DNA of 64,000 nucleotides from positions 31,290 through 95,289 of the forward strand of contig CAZHST010000007.1 in NCBI GenBank assembly GCA_964535215.1, in the 5' to 3' direction. Origin of the DNA: JACQHM01 sp964535215. GTDB lineage: Bacteria > Methylomirabilota > Methylomirabilia > Methylomirabilales > JACQHM01. Below the pieces are notes generated by a model. It had not been told where the DNA came from, searched no databases, and saw only the letters and a list, made by a program, of their open reading frames with translations. How positions within the stretch are numbered: position 1 is the first letter of the stretch; every line of letters begins with the position of its first letter. Position numbers and translations under genes: made by a program. Below are positions 39,855-48,930 of this stretch, in pieces.

Positions 39855-41024
39855 CTAGGCGATCACCCTGAACTCCCGTCCCGCCTTCTCAAAGGCCGAG
39901 AGGGCGTGGTCTAAGTCTTCCTTGGTGTGGGAGGCGAGGATCGTTACCCGGATCCGGCAGCACCCTCTGGGGACGGTAGGCGGCCTGATCCCCTGGGCGA
40001 AGACCCCAAGCTCCAAGAGCCGGTCGGTCATGGCCATCGTGAGATGGTTCTCGTAGGTCATGATGGGGAAGATGTGGGTTTGGCTGCCGAGGAAGTCGAA
40101 GCCCAGCTCTTCTAACCCCCTTCGGAAGTACCGGACATTCTCCCAGAGCCGCTCCCGGATCTCCGGCTCCTCCCTCAAGACCTCCAAGGCGGCCAAGGCC
40201 GTGGCCAGGACAGGAGGAGGGAGGGCACAGGTGAAGATGAAACTCCGGGAGCGGTTGATGAGGAACTCTTTTAAGGCCCGGTCCCCCACGATGTAGGCTC
40301 CGAAGCCTCCCAGGGCCTTGCCTAAGGTCCCCATCTCGATATCAATGGCCCCTTCCAGGCCGAAGTGCTCGGCGGTTCCCCTCCCCCCTTTCCCTAACAC
40401 TCCTGTGGCGTGGGAGTCGTCCACCATGGTGATGGCCTTGTATCGTCTGGCCAAGGCCACGATCTCGGGAAGGGGGGCAAGATCGCCGTCCATGCTGTAG
40501 AGGCCGTCCACGACGATGAGCCGCCTCCGGTACCGGCCTGAGGCCCGGAGGAGCTCCTCCAGGGCCTTGACATCGTTGTGGGGGAAGATCCGGACATCGG
40601 CCTTCGAGAGCCGGCAGCCGTCCACGATGCTCGCATGGTTCAGGGCATCGCTCAAGATGGCATCCCCCTCCCCGACCAAGGAGGCAATGACCCCAAGATT
40701 CGCCATGTACCCACTCGTATAGACCAGGGCGGCCTCCCGCTCCTTGAAGGCAGCCAGGGCCTCTTCGAGGCGGTGGTACAGCTCGACGTTCCCCGAGATC
40801 AACCGGGCGGCGGAGGCGCTCGTGCCGTAGCGTTCAACCGCCTGGATGGCCGCCGCTTTCAGCCTGGGGTGGGAGGCCAAGCCCAGGTAGTTAGAGGAGC
40901 AGAGGATGACGACCCTCCGGCCGTCCACCGTCATCTTCGGCCCCTGCTCCCCCTCGATACAGCGGAGCCGCCGGTAGGTTCCTTCCTGCTGCAACCGCTC
41001 CAGCTCCTCCTGGAGGAACTTCAT
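39855..41024 (-). CDS. bioF: 8-amino-7-oxononanoate synthase
   Basis: BioF joins pimeloyl thioester and alanine with PLP. The 389-residue protein has SSNYLGLASHPRL, YGTSASAARLISGN, DDSHATGVLG and the PLP Lys in TLGKALGGFGAY. The related glycine C-acetyltransferase (Kbl) looks similar, but the bio context decides. The ATG at 41024 overlaps the bioB stop (ATGA), so the long upstream extension in the same frame is not used. Confidence 0.95.
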   Translation of the reverse strand: MKFLQEELERLQQEGTYRRLRCIEGEQGPKMTVDGRRVVILCSSNYLGLASHPRLKAAAIQAVERYGTSASAARLISGNVELYHRLEEALAAFKEREAALVYTSGYMANLGVIASLVGEGDAILSDALNHASIVDGCRLSKADVRIFPHNDVKALEELLRASGRYRRRLIVVDGLYSMDGDLAPLPEIVALARRYKAITMVDDSHATGVLGKGGRGTAEHFGLEGAIDIEMGTLGKALGGFGAYIVGDRALKEFLINRSRSFIFTCALPPPVLATALAALEVLREEPEIRERLWENVRYFRRGLEELGFDFLGSQTHIFPIMTYENHLTMAMTDRLLELGVFAQGIRPPTVPRGCCRIRVTILASHTKEDLDHALSAFEKAGREFRVIA

Positions 41025-41998
41025 CGTTTGGCCTCCTCCACCTCGAACCCCAGGTCCTCGATCATCCGGTGGACCTCGTCGGCCTTCTGCCCGGGGGTCG
41101 TCAAGTAGCCTCCCACGAAGAGGGAGTTGGCCGGGTACAGCGAGAGGGCCTGGAGGGACTTCAGGTTCAGCTCCCTCCCCCCGGCTACCTTGAGTTCTTT
41201 GGTCGGGTGCAAGAACCGAAAGAGGCAGAGGGCCTTCAGGCACCGTTGGGGCGTCAGATGGTTCGACCCGGCCAGAGGGGTCCCGGGGATCGGGTGGAGG
41301 AAGTTGACGGGGATCGAGTCCACGTCAAGCTCCCGCAAGGCCAGGCCCAGGGCGATGAGGTCCTGGTCCTCCTCCCCCATCCCGATGATCCCCCCGCAGC
41401 AGACCGAGAGCCCCGCCCGCTTCACGTTCCTGATGGTGTTCACCCGATCGTCGTAGGTATGGGTGCTGCAGATCTTCGGGTAGAACCTTCGGCTGGTATT
41501 CAGGTTGTGGTTGATCCGCTCGACCCCCGCCTCCCTCAGCATCCTCGCTTTCTGCTCACTCAAGAGCCCTAAGGAACAGCAGATGTCAATCGGAACGGTC
41601 CTCCGGATCACCCGGACGACCTCGGCCATCTCCTCCACCTCCCGGTCCGTCGGGCCCCGGCCGCTCGTCACCAGGCAGTACCGGAAGGCCCCGGCCTCCC
41701 TGGCCCTTACAGCCCCCTCGACGAGCCGCCCTGAGGGAAGAAGGGGGTACCGCTCGATCCGGGCCGTGGAGATGGAGGACTGGGAGCAGTAGGCACAGTC
41801 CTCAGGGCAGAGGCCGCTTTTGGCGTTCATCAGGACATGGAGACGGACCTTCCGTCCGAAGTGGTGCTTTCTGACCAGGAAGGCGGCCTGGAGCAGCGGG
41901 AGGAGCTCGTCATCGGGGGCCCGGAGGACGGAGCGCATCTCCTCTCGTGTCAACAGCTCCCCTGCCAGGGCCTTCTCGGCCAGCCTCATGTAGTCCAT
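41021..41998 (-). CDS. bioB: Biotin synthase
   Basis: BioB inserts sulfur into dethiobiotin using SAM radicals and an auxiliary [2Fe-2S] cluster. The 325-residue product has the radical-SAM motif CPEDCAYC, the cluster ligand region CGGIIGMGE, and NHNLNTSRRFYP. The ATG at 41998 has a strong GGAGGTGACG ribosome-binding site. It is the first bio gene. No bioC, bioH or bioW is present, so pimelate supply is coded elsewhere. Confidence 0.96.
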   Translation of the reverse strand: MDYMRLAEKALAGELLTREEMRSVLRAPDDELLPLLQAAFLVRKHHFGRKVRLHVLMNAKSGLCPEDCAYCSQSSISTARIERYPLLPSGRLVEGAVRAREAGAFRYCLVTSGRGPTDREVEEMAEVVRVIRRTVPIDICCSLGLLSEQKARMLREAGVERINHNLNTSRRFYPKICSTHTYDDRVNTIRNVKRAGLSVCCGGIIGMGEEDQDLIALGLALRELDVDSIPVNFLHPIPGTPLAGSNHLTPQRCLKALCLFRFLHPTKELKVAGGRELNLKSLQALSLYPANSLFVGGYLTTPGQKADEVHRMIEDLGFEVEEAKR

Positions 41999-42042
41999 CG
42001 TCACCTCCAGAGAGGGATGGGAATTGGCCTCTCTCCTACCAT

Positions 42043-42063
42043 AGCCCTTCAAGGGCTGTCAAG
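42043..42063 (-). promoter_or_regulatory. TTGACA box adjoining a 15-bp palindrome upstream of bioB
   Basis: A perfect TTGACA on the minus strand (42058-42063) is followed directly by the palindrome AGCCCTT-G-AAGGGCT (42043-42057), 45 bp before bioB. A TATGGT follows at only 13 bp spacing, so the -10 is unclear. The palindrome is not the BirA, BioR or BioQ consensus as I know them. Confidence 0.4.
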
Positions 42064-42071
42064 AGGGCCCT

Positions 42072-42605
42072 TTAACCCTCCCCCTTCCTGAGGAGACTCC
42101 CGGGTAGGGAGCCTCTTTCGAGGGCGAGGAGCTTTTTCTTCCAGCCAAGGCCGGCAGCGTACCCACCCAGGGAGCCGTCATGGGCAATGACCCGGTGGCA
42201 GGGGATGATGATGGGAAGGGGGTTGCTTCCGACAGCCTGGCCGACCGCCCGCGGGGCTGTGGGTCGTCCGATGGCCTCGGCAATCTCCTTATAGGAGCGG
42301 AGCCGGCCCCAAGGAATGGCCTGAAGGGCCTTCCAGACCTCCCGCTGGAAAGGGGTGGCGCGTTCCAGGTCCAGCGGCTCGTCAAAGGTCACCGGCTTCC
42401 CGGAGAAATAGGTTTCAAACTTCTTTTGGAGCCTCTTTCGAGGTCCATTCCCAGGCTTAAGAGGCCCTTTGCTCTCTTGTTCCAGGGATCGAACCGCTTC
42501 CTCCACGCTCTCCTTCGGGAGGGTCAGCGCGAGAAGACCCTTCTCCGTGTAGCTCACCCCCATCCACCCCCATCTCGTCTTGAAGACCGTGTAAGAGCTT
42601 CCCAT
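42072..42605 (-). CDS. ogt: Methylated-DNA--protein-cysteine methyltransferase
   Basis: The 177-residue protein repairs O6-alkylguanine by transfer to its own cysteine. It has the active site IPCHRVIAHDGSLGGYAAGL (acceptor Cys in PCHRV), the recognition helix region RAVGQAVGSNPLP, and FQREVWKALQAIPWG. The N-terminal part is of Ogt type without an Ada domain. It starts 12 bp after uvrC, so two DNA repair genes end the long minus-strand run. Confidence 0.94.
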   Translation of the reverse strand: MGSSYTVFKTRWGWMGVSYTEKGLLALTLPKESVEEAVRSLEQESKGPLKPGNGPRKRLQKKFETYFSGKPVTFDEPLDLERATPFQREVWKALQAIPWGRLRSYKEIAEAIGRPTAPRAVGQAVGSNPLPIIIPCHRVIAHDGSLGGYAAGLGWKKKLLALERGSLPGSLLRKGEG

Positions 42606-42617
42606 CTTTCCTCCTTA

Positions 42618-44402
42618 CTATTCCAGGGCCACAAGGAAACTTTGAAGCGATTGGGCCAGGGGGAGGGGGAGGCCGGCGGCCTCCCGAAGCTCCTCGACAC
42701 TGGCATCCCTCAGGTGTTTCAAGCTCCCGAACCGCTGAAGCAACAGCCTCTTCCGTTTGGCCCCGATCCCCGGGATCTCGTCCAAAAGGGACTGGAGGCC
42801 TGCTCTCCCCCGAAGCTTCCGATGGTAGGTGATGGCAAAGCGGTGGGCCTCGTCCCGGATCTGCTGCAGAAGGAGTCGGGCCCGGGAGCCCCCGGGAAGG
42901 CGGATCGGCTCAGGAAGGTCGGGGTGGAAGATCAGCTCCTCCTCCTTCGCCAGGCTGATGATGGGAAGCCGCTGGAAGCCGAGTTCCTTGGCGACCTTCA
43001 AAGCCACCTTCAGGTGGCCCCTCCCGCCGTCAATCAGCATCAGGTCGGGGAGGGGAAGGGTCTCGACCTTGGCGAAGCGCCGCCTCAGCACCTCCTCCAT
43101 CATCGCATAATCGTCGATCCCTTGGACGGCCTTGATCCTGAACTTCTTGTAGTCCGCCTTCTTCGGCCTCCCTTCTTCCATGACGACCATGGAGCCTGTG
43201 GCGAAGAGGCCGGAGAGATTCGAGATGTCGTAGGCCTCGATCCTCCCCGGAGGGGCAGGGAGTTTCAGGACAGCCTGAAGCTCCTCCAGGGCTTTCCTTC
43301 TCCCCTCAAGGGAGCGGAGGCTCAACGAGAGGGCCTCCTCGGCGTTCTTCAGGGCGATCTTAAGGATCCCAGCCTTCCGCCCCCGTTTGGGGACCAGGAT
43401 CGAGACCTTTCTCCCGGTTTTCGAAGAGAGCCACTCCTCGATCAGGGCCTTTTCCTCCGGAAGATGGGAGACAAGGATCTCCGAGGGGATCTCCCGGCGT
43501 CTCACGTAGAATTGCTTCAAGAGGGAGGCCAGCGTGATCCCTGGCTCCTCCTGGGTCTCAAAGGCGAAGGCCTCCCTCCCGATCAACCGCCCCCTTCGGA
43601 TGACAAACAACTGGACCTGGACCTCCCCCCCTTCCCGGGCCAGGGCGAAGGTGTCCAGATCCTCCCCCCCTGGGGAGAGGACCATCTGACGCTCCGTCGC
43701 CCTCTTTAAGGCGAAGAGCTGGTCCCGGAGCTTGGCCGCCTTCTCGAACTCGAGGGCTTCCGACGCCTCCTCCATCTCCCGTTCCAGAAGCTTCGCGACT
43801 TCCTTGTCCTTCCCCTCCAGGATGAGCTTCACCTTCTGGACCAGTCGGTCATAGTCTTCCCTGCTCACCAGCCCTTCACAGGGGCCCAAGCACCGCTTCA
43901 AATGGTATTCCAGGCACAGGTGGTTCCCCTCCACCTTCCGGCACTTCCTTAAAGGGAAGGTCTTGTTCAGGAAGGCGAGAAGCTCCCACAGGGCAGAGGC
44001 AGGGACGTAGGGGCCAAAGTAGAGGGCACCGTCCTCCTTCATCCCCCGAACCACCTGGAGCCAGGGCCAGGGGTCGTTTAAGTCCAGCTTTAAGAAAGGA
44101 TAGTGCTTGTCATCCTTGAGGAGGATGTTGTAGCGGGGCTGCTGGGCCTTGATCAGGTTCGACTCCAGGATTAACGCCTCCAGCTCGGTCCTGGTGAGGA
44201 TGAACTCCAGGTCGGTCGCCTGGTCTAGCATGAGTTGGATGCGGGACGGGTGTTCGGCCGAGCCGGTGAAGTACGAGGCAACCCGCTTTTTCAGGGAGAG
44301 GGCCTTTCCGATGTAAAGGGCCTTCCCCTTTCTGTCCTTAAAGATGTAGACCCCCGGGGCATCGGGGAGGTTCTTGACCCTCTCCTGGAGGTTCGTCACC
44401 AT
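42618..44402 (-). CDS. uvrC: Excinuclease ABC subunit C
   Basis: UvrC makes both incisions in nucleotide excision repair. The 594-residue product has the GIY-YIG nuclease (PGVYIFKDRKGKALYIGKA), a UVR domain binding UvrB (EASEALEFEKAAKLRDQL), the RNase H-like 5' nuclease (YDISNLSG, DGGRGHL), and a C-terminal helix-hairpin-helix (EIPGIGAKRKRLLLQRFGS). It overlaps the ABC ATPase gene by one base (TAATG), which places it in the chrB-fbp operon. Confidence 0.96.
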   Translation of the reverse strand: MVTNLQERVKNLPDAPGVYIFKDRKGKALYIGKALSLKKRVASYFTGSAEHPSRIQLMLDQATDLEFILTRTELEALILESNLIKAQQPRYNILLKDDKHYPFLKLDLNDPWPWLQVVRGMKEDGALYFGPYVPASALWELLAFLNKTFPLRKCRKVEGNHLCLEYHLKRCLGPCEGLVSREDYDRLVQKVKLILEGKDKEVAKLLEREMEEASEALEFEKAAKLRDQLFALKRATERQMVLSPGGEDLDTFALAREGGEVQVQLFVIRRGRLIGREAFAFETQEEPGITLASLLKQFYVRRREIPSEILVSHLPEEKALIEEWLSSKTGRKVSILVPKRGRKAGILKIALKNAEEALSLSLRSLEGRRKALEELQAVLKLPAPPGRIEAYDISNLSGLFATGSMVVMEEGRPKKADYKKFRIKAVQGIDDYAMMEEVLRRRFAKVETLPLPDLMLIDGGRGHLKVALKVAKELGFQRLPIISLAKEEELIFHPDLPEPIRLPGGSRARLLLQQIRDEAHRFAITYHRKLRGRAGLQSLLDEIPGIGAKRKRLLLQRFGSLKHLRDASVEELREAAGLPLPLAQSLQSFLVALE

Positions 44403-45466
44403 TAGGCCCTCCCTGAATGCCGCTCAGATCGAACGCATCTTGGATGTCTGATCAGTTTGAGCGTAACCTGTCTTCCTTCCTGAACCTCGTCCAGGGATCG
44501 GACTTTGAGGAACCTGTCTTTGACATCAATATAATAGTACAGGATCCCCCCTCCTGTATAGACCTTCCGCTCCACAATTCCGACGATCTCACCGTCCTCC
44601 CCCTGGTCTATTTGAAGATCTTCGGCCCTGACGAACAGCCTCACCTCCTCACCGATCTTCAAACCCGCGGTCTTGCAGTGGATCATCCCGTACGGTGTCT
44701 TCACCAGTCCATTGGCCACGACGATCCCTTCAAGGACATTCGTGACCCCGATGAAGCCTTGCACGAACTCCGTAGCGGGGCTGTGGTAAACCTCCTCAGG
44801 GGTCCCGATCTGTTCGATCCGGCCTCGGTTCATGACCACGACCTGATCGGCCAGCGTGAAGGCCTCCCCTTGATCGTGGGTGACGTAGAGGAGGGACAGG
44901 TGGTCATCCTTCACCAAACGGAGGAGGGTTTCGATGAACTGCTCCCGGAGGAAGACGTCCAGGCTGGAAAGGGGTTCGTCCATGAGGATCACCCTGGGGC
45001 GGGTGATTACGACCCTAGCCAAGGCCAGGAGTTGTTGCTGGCCTCCTGAGAGTTGGGAAGGAAAGGCCCTGGCGACCGATTGGAGGGAGGCCTTGGCGAG
45101 CATCCCTTCGATCCTCTTCACATGTTCGTCGGGCGGGCAACCAACCGCTCGAAGGACGAAGTCGAGGGTCTTCATCACCGTCATGTGGGGCCAGAGGGCG
45201 AGATCCTGGAACACCATCCCGATCCCCCGCCGCTCCGGCGGGACGACAATCCGCCCATCCCGGCTCACCACCTGCCCCCCGATGGTGATGACCCCTTTCC
45301 TCGGGGCCTCAAAGCCGGCGATCAGACGGAGCAGGGTGCTCTTACCGCAGCCGGAGGGGCCGAGGAGGACGGTGATCTTCCCCTGCTCCACCTGGAGGGA
45401 GATGTCCTCCAGGACCGCTCTGGCCCCGTACGAGAAGAAGACGCCTTGGACTTCAATGATCGCCAT
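44402..45466 (-). CDS. fbpC: ABC transporter ATP-binding protein (ferric iron/FbpC-PotA type)
   Basis: The 354-residue ATPase has Walker A GPSGCGKST (about residues 36-44), Q-loop VFQDLALWPHMTV, signature LSGGQQQLL, Walker B VILMDEP and the switch His in VTHDQGEA. A C-terminal TOBE-like domain follows. It pairs with the two-domain permease (14-bp overlap) and the binding protein upstream. Iron(III) is the most likely substrate of this subfamily, though thiamine, polyamine or sulfonate importers look similar. Confidence 0.85.
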   Translation of the reverse strand: MAIIEVQGVFFSYGARAVLEDISLQVEQGKITVLLGPSGCGKSTLLRLIAGFEAPRKGVITIGGQVVSRDGRIVVPPERRGIGMVFQDLALWPHMTVMKTLDFVLRAVGCPPDEHVKRIEGMLAKASLQSVARAFPSQLSGGQQQLLALARVVITRPRVILMDEPLSSLDVFLREQFIETLLRLVKDDHLSLLYVTHDQGEAFTLADQVVVMNRGRIEQIGTPEEVYHSPATEFVQGFIGVTNVLEGIVVANGLVKTPYGMIHCKTAGLKIGEEVRLFVRAEDLQIDQGEDGEIVGIVERKVYTGGGILYYYIDVKDRFLKVRSLDEVQEGRQVTLKLIRHPRCVRSERHSGRA

Positions 45467-47069
45467 TATGCACCTCCAAGGACCCTCCTTTGAAGAGGGA
45501 AACCATTAGCATAAGGGCTGCGAGGGTGATCAGCACGAGGATCAAGGAGAGGGCCGCCACCCCAGGCTCGGGACTGTTGGCCATCAACGTGTAGATCCTG
45601 ACCGGCAGCGTTTCACCGCCAGGGGGGTAGACGGTCATGGTCGTATCCAGGTCGCGGAGGCAGAAGATGAAGGCGATCAGCCATGAGGCCAGGAGCGCCT
45701 TCTCCAAGGTCGGGACATGGATGCAGAGGACCTCGGTCCACCACGGCACCTGGGCCAGTCGGGATGCCTCCTCGTAACTCTTTGGGACCTGTCGGAGGGC
45801 AATACCCTGGATCCGGGAGGCCAGGGCGGTGTACTTGGCGATGTTGCCGAGCAAGATGACTAGCATGCTCCTGTAGATAAAGGCGGTCGCCGCCCGATTC
45901 CAGAGAAGGATCAGGCCCACCCCCAGGACCGTCCCGGGCAGGGCGAAGAGGAGGATCAAGAGAGAGTCAACGCCGTGGCAACGCGTCCTCCCAGACCGCT
46001 CGATAAGGTACGCGAGGAAAAAGCCCAGGATGGTGATCGCCGTCGCCCCGAGGCTGGCGTCGAGGAGACTGTTCGCGATGCTCCGGCCGGAACCCTTCAT
46101 CGCTTCGAGATAGGTGAAGAGGGAACGGGAGGTGATGAAAAAGGCGGCAAGAGGGAGGAGGACCGCCAGGCTCGCGAATGTGAGAACAAGGCCGGTTATG
46201 GGGAGGCGGAGGCGTCCTAAGGGGACGATCGCTTCCCGTCGGACCCTTCGCCCTACGACGGCGAAGAACCGGTCTCGAAGGCTGTAGCGCTCGATCAGCA
46301 GCAGAGCAGCAATCAACAGGAGGAGGGGAATGGAGAAGAGGACAGCAGCTCGGTAATCGTAGAAGGCGGCAAACTGGGTGAAGACCTGCACCGTGAAGAC
46401 ATCGTAGCGGAGGAACAACGGGACCCCCAGCTCGGAGATGGTCAGGATGAAGGTAAAGAGGGCTCCCAGGAAGATCCCCGGAGCGATCAACGGGAGATCG
46501 ATCCTGGCCAGTACCTTACTCCAGGGCATGAGGAGCCGCGCGGTCTCCTCGAAAGACGGGGTGATGGCCTTGACGAACGTGTGGACCAGGATCATCGTCA
46601 CCGGATAGGAGGTCAAGGTGAGGACGAAGACGGCGCCCGGGAGGCTGAAGAGGAAGGAGGAACTGAACTCCCCGAAGCCTGGGCCGAGGAGGGAGGCCAA
46701 AAGCCCCTTCTTCCCCAACAGGTAGAACCAGGCGAGGGCGAGGAGATAGGGGGGGAGGAAGAGGGGAACCATGAGGATAGGGTAGAGACGGCCTTTGAAC
46801 GGGATATCAGTCCTGGCCAGGAGGATCCCCAGGGGCGTGCCCACCAGGGTGGTAAAAAGTACAACAAGCAACCCAAGGAGGATGGTATTTCCCAGGAGGT
46901 GCCACTGCCGGCCGGTCAAGATGAGGGAGAGGAGGTTCGAGGGCCCTGTGCTGGCCACCGTGCTCGCCACCATCCAGGTAACCGGTGCCACGCCGATCAT
47001 GAGGAAGGTGAACAGGCCAGCCGTCAGCGAGACCGATCGGGATTGAATGGCGAGGCCCCTCAGATTCAT
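45453..47069 (-). CDS. fbpB: ABC transporter permease, fused double domain (FbpB type)
   Basis: The 538-residue membrane protein carries two permease domains in one chain with about twelve helices. Two EAA loops are visible: EETARLLMPWSKVLARIDLP and EEASRLAQVPWWTEVLCIHVP. Fused permeases of this length are typical of FbpB/ThiP-type importers. It starts at ATG 47069, which overlaps the stop of the binding-protein gene (ATGA), so translation is coupled. Confidence 0.87.
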   Translation of the reverse strand: MNLRGLAIQSRSVSLTAGLFTFLMIGVAPVTWMVASTVASTGPSNLLSLILTGRQWHLLGNTILLGLLVVLFTTLVGTPLGILLARTDIPFKGRLYPILMVPLFLPPYLLALAWFYLLGKKGLLASLLGPGFGEFSSSFLFSLPGAVFVLTLTSYPVTMILVHTFVKAITPSFEETARLLMPWSKVLARIDLPLIAPGIFLGALFTFILTISELGVPLFLRYDVFTVQVFTQFAAFYDYRAAVLFSIPLLLLIAALLLIERYSLRDRFFAVVGRRVRREAIVPLGRLRLPITGLVLTFASLAVLLPLAAFFITSRSLFTYLEAMKGSGRSIANSLLDASLGATAITILGFFLAYLIERSGRTRCHGVDSLLILLFALPGTVLGVGLILLWNRAATAFIYRSMLVILLGNIAKYTALASRIQGIALRQVPKSYEEASRLAQVPWWTEVLCIHVPTLEKALLASWLIAFIFCLRDLDTTMTVYPPGGETLPVRIYTLMANSPEPGVAALSLILVLITLAALMLMVSLFKGGSLEVHNGDH

Positions 47070-48082
47070 CGATAGCCGACCCACGTGCTCAAGAAGGGTT
47101 GGATCTTCTCCATAATCTCCGCCACCTTCACGTAGTCCACGTCCATGCCCTTCAGGGATCCGATCGCCGGGACGTTCTCGGGCGTCTTCACGCCCGGACC
47201 GAGGGGCATCTGGGCGGCGGGGGAAAAGGCGAGCTTCTCCTCCACCTCCGCCGAGAGCAGGTAGTCGATCAACTTCCTGGCGTTCTCGGGATGCGGACCT
47301 CCCTTAATCATCGCCACCATGTTGGGCATGATGAGCGTTCCAAGGCCATCCTGATCCGGGTAGACCACCCCTACTGGTTTCTTCTCTGTCAAGGCAACAT
47401 GGGCATCGTCCGTGTCGGCGAAGCCCCAGGCGACCTCTCCGGCGGCGACCAGGTCCCGCACCTCCCCGTTACTGGTGGCGATCCTGACGCCGTTTTGCTT
47501 CATCTCACTGAAGAACGCCTTCGCCCGTTCCTCTCCCCAGACCTCGAAGAGGGCAGCCGCATGGAGGGTCGAGGTTCCGAAGAGTGGATTGGCAAAGGCA
47601 GTCTTTCCCTTCCATCGTGGGGAGGTGAGCTCCAGGATGGAGCGTGGGGCCTCTTGGGGCTGGACTAGGTTGGTGTTATAAATGATTACCCGGGCTCGGG
47701 CGGCGAAACCGGTCCAGTAGCCCTCTTCATCCCGGTACCGCTTAGGGATCCTCTCCCGGTTCGGTGACCGATAGGGGGTCAGGATCCCCAGCTTTTGGAG
47801 AACGATGGGCCGGACCGGGTCGTTGCTCCAGAAGACATCCGCCTGGGGGCTGTTCTTTTCAGCGATCAGGCGATTGACAACACCGGTGCTTTTGGTCTCC
47901 TCGGTGTCGTAGACGGCCTTCACCCTGATTCCCGTTTGCTTCTCGAAGGCCTTCAGGATCGGTTCTGAAAAGACCTGATCCTCGGAGGTGTAGACCACGA
48001 CCTCCTGGGCTCCTCTCCGGCCACAACTGAAGAGCCCCACCACGAGGATCAGGAAAAGGCATCCGAGAAGGATCCGTTTCAC
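47066..48082 (-). CDS. fbpA: Extracellular solute-binding lipoprotein (ferric iron type)
   Basis: The 338-residue lipoprotein (LFSC lipobox) has VVVYTSEDQVFSEPILKAFEKQTG, typical of the FbpA/FutA group, and ADVFWSNDP. A Tyr-rich metal site is expected in this group but cannot be verified by eye. It is followed by permease and ATPase genes, completing an importer. The GTG at 48082 is chosen over a GTG at 48100 because GGAGGAAAGCG directly precedes it and it starts the signal peptide. Confidence 0.87.
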   Translation of the reverse strand: MKRILLGCLFLILVVGLFSCGRRGAQEVVVYTSEDQVFSEPILKAFEKQTGIRVKAVYDTEETKSTGVVNRLIAEKNSPQADVFWSNDPVRPIVLQKLGILTPYRSPNRERIPKRYRDEEGYWTGFAARARVIIYNTNLVQPQEAPRSILELTSPRWKGKTAFANPLFGTSTLHAAALFEVWGEERAKAFFSEMKQNGVRIATSNGEVRDLVAAGEVAWGFADTDDAHVALTEKKPVGVVYPDQDGLGTLIMPNMVAMIKGGPHPENARKLIDYLLSAEVEEKLAFSPAAQMPLGPGVKTPENVPAIGSLKGMDVDYVKVAEIMEKIQPFLSTWVGYR

Positions 48083-48103
48083 CGCTTTCCTCCAACTCAC
48101 ACG

Positions 48104-48862
48104 TCAGTTCCTGGTGGAAGGTGGGAGGGGGAAGCTGAAGGTCACCCCCATCGTGAACCGCCAGTCAGGAGCCCCACTGCTGATCCCCTTCCTGATCCCG
48201 AGATCAATGAGGACTTTTGACGATGGCGGCTGCCAGATGAAGCCGAGCAGGCCTGAGTTGTTGGCAAGCTCCCCTTTAACGCTCTCCCCGTTGACCTCCC
48301 CCACCAGCCTGAAGTTTGAGAGGACGGGAAGCTCCACGATCACTCCCCAGATGGCGAAAGGGTTCGCTTCAGCCCTGTTGACGCCTCCCCCGAAATTCAC
48401 GTGGTATGTGAAAGGCGACAGCCTTCCACTGAAGATCCCAATCCCTTCGAAGCCAAACCTCCTCTCCCCCTGGACCGTCGAAGGCAAAAGGGGCCCCGCC
48501 TCGACGGCGAAGCCGATTCCATTCTTCTCCTGGAGGATCCCCTCCTTCAGGACAGCCTTCAGGAACAGCCCTGGATCGACGAGCTGGACATCCTCCTCCG
48601 GGGGCTTCGCGACCTCGAACTCCCCGACGACCTCCAGGTCCCGGATGACGCCATAGTTGAACACAACCTTGGGAATAATGAAGGTGTTTGCCTCCTCCGC
48701 TCGTTCTAGATTAAAGTACCCGACTTCGATCTCCATCTCTTGGGGATCAGCCACGGCGGCGTCGGTCGAGACGAAGGGCCGGTACCCCCAGGCGTGGGAA
48801 GCGGGAAGGAGCAGCACGAACGTCAATAGCAGACTCCGAGCGTGGGGCGGAAAGCCCTTCAT
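48104..48862 (-). CDS. Probable outer-membrane beta-barrel protein
   Basis: The 252-residue product has a signal peptide (LLLTFVLLLPASHA) and a beta-rich mature part starting RPFVSTDAAVADPQEMEIEVGY, a motif seen at the start of uncharacterised outer-membrane barrels. Alternating hydrophobic strands run to a C-terminal aromatic-hydrophobic strand (FTMGVTFSFPL), as expected for barrel insertion. It lies directly between an MFS transporter and a ferric-type binding protein, so a role in moving the same substrate across the outer membrane is possible. Confidence 0.7.
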   Translation of the reverse strand: MKGFPPHARSLLLTFVLLLPASHAWGYRPFVSTDAAVADPQEMEIEVGYFNLERAEEANTFIIPKVVFNYGVIRDLEVVGEFEVAKPPEEDVQLVDPGLFLKAVLKEGILQEKNGIGFAVEAGPLLPSTVQGERRFGFEGIGIFSGRLSPFTYHVNFGGGVNRAEANPFAIWGVIVELPVLSNFRLVGEVNGESVKGELANNSGLLGFIWQPPSSKVLIDLGIRKGISSGAPDWRFTMGVTFSFPLPPSTRN

Positions 48863-48930
48863 GGGGATCCCATGCCGATCCTCATCAAGAAACCTCCGAC
48901 ACTCGGGCCGGCCATGGCAAAACGAGCCAA

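Noticed and set aside
42180..43709. 509-codon open frame on the plus strand opposite uvrC and ogt
   Set aside because: Both genes beneath it are intact and recognised; the frame crosses their boundary and has no domain of its own.
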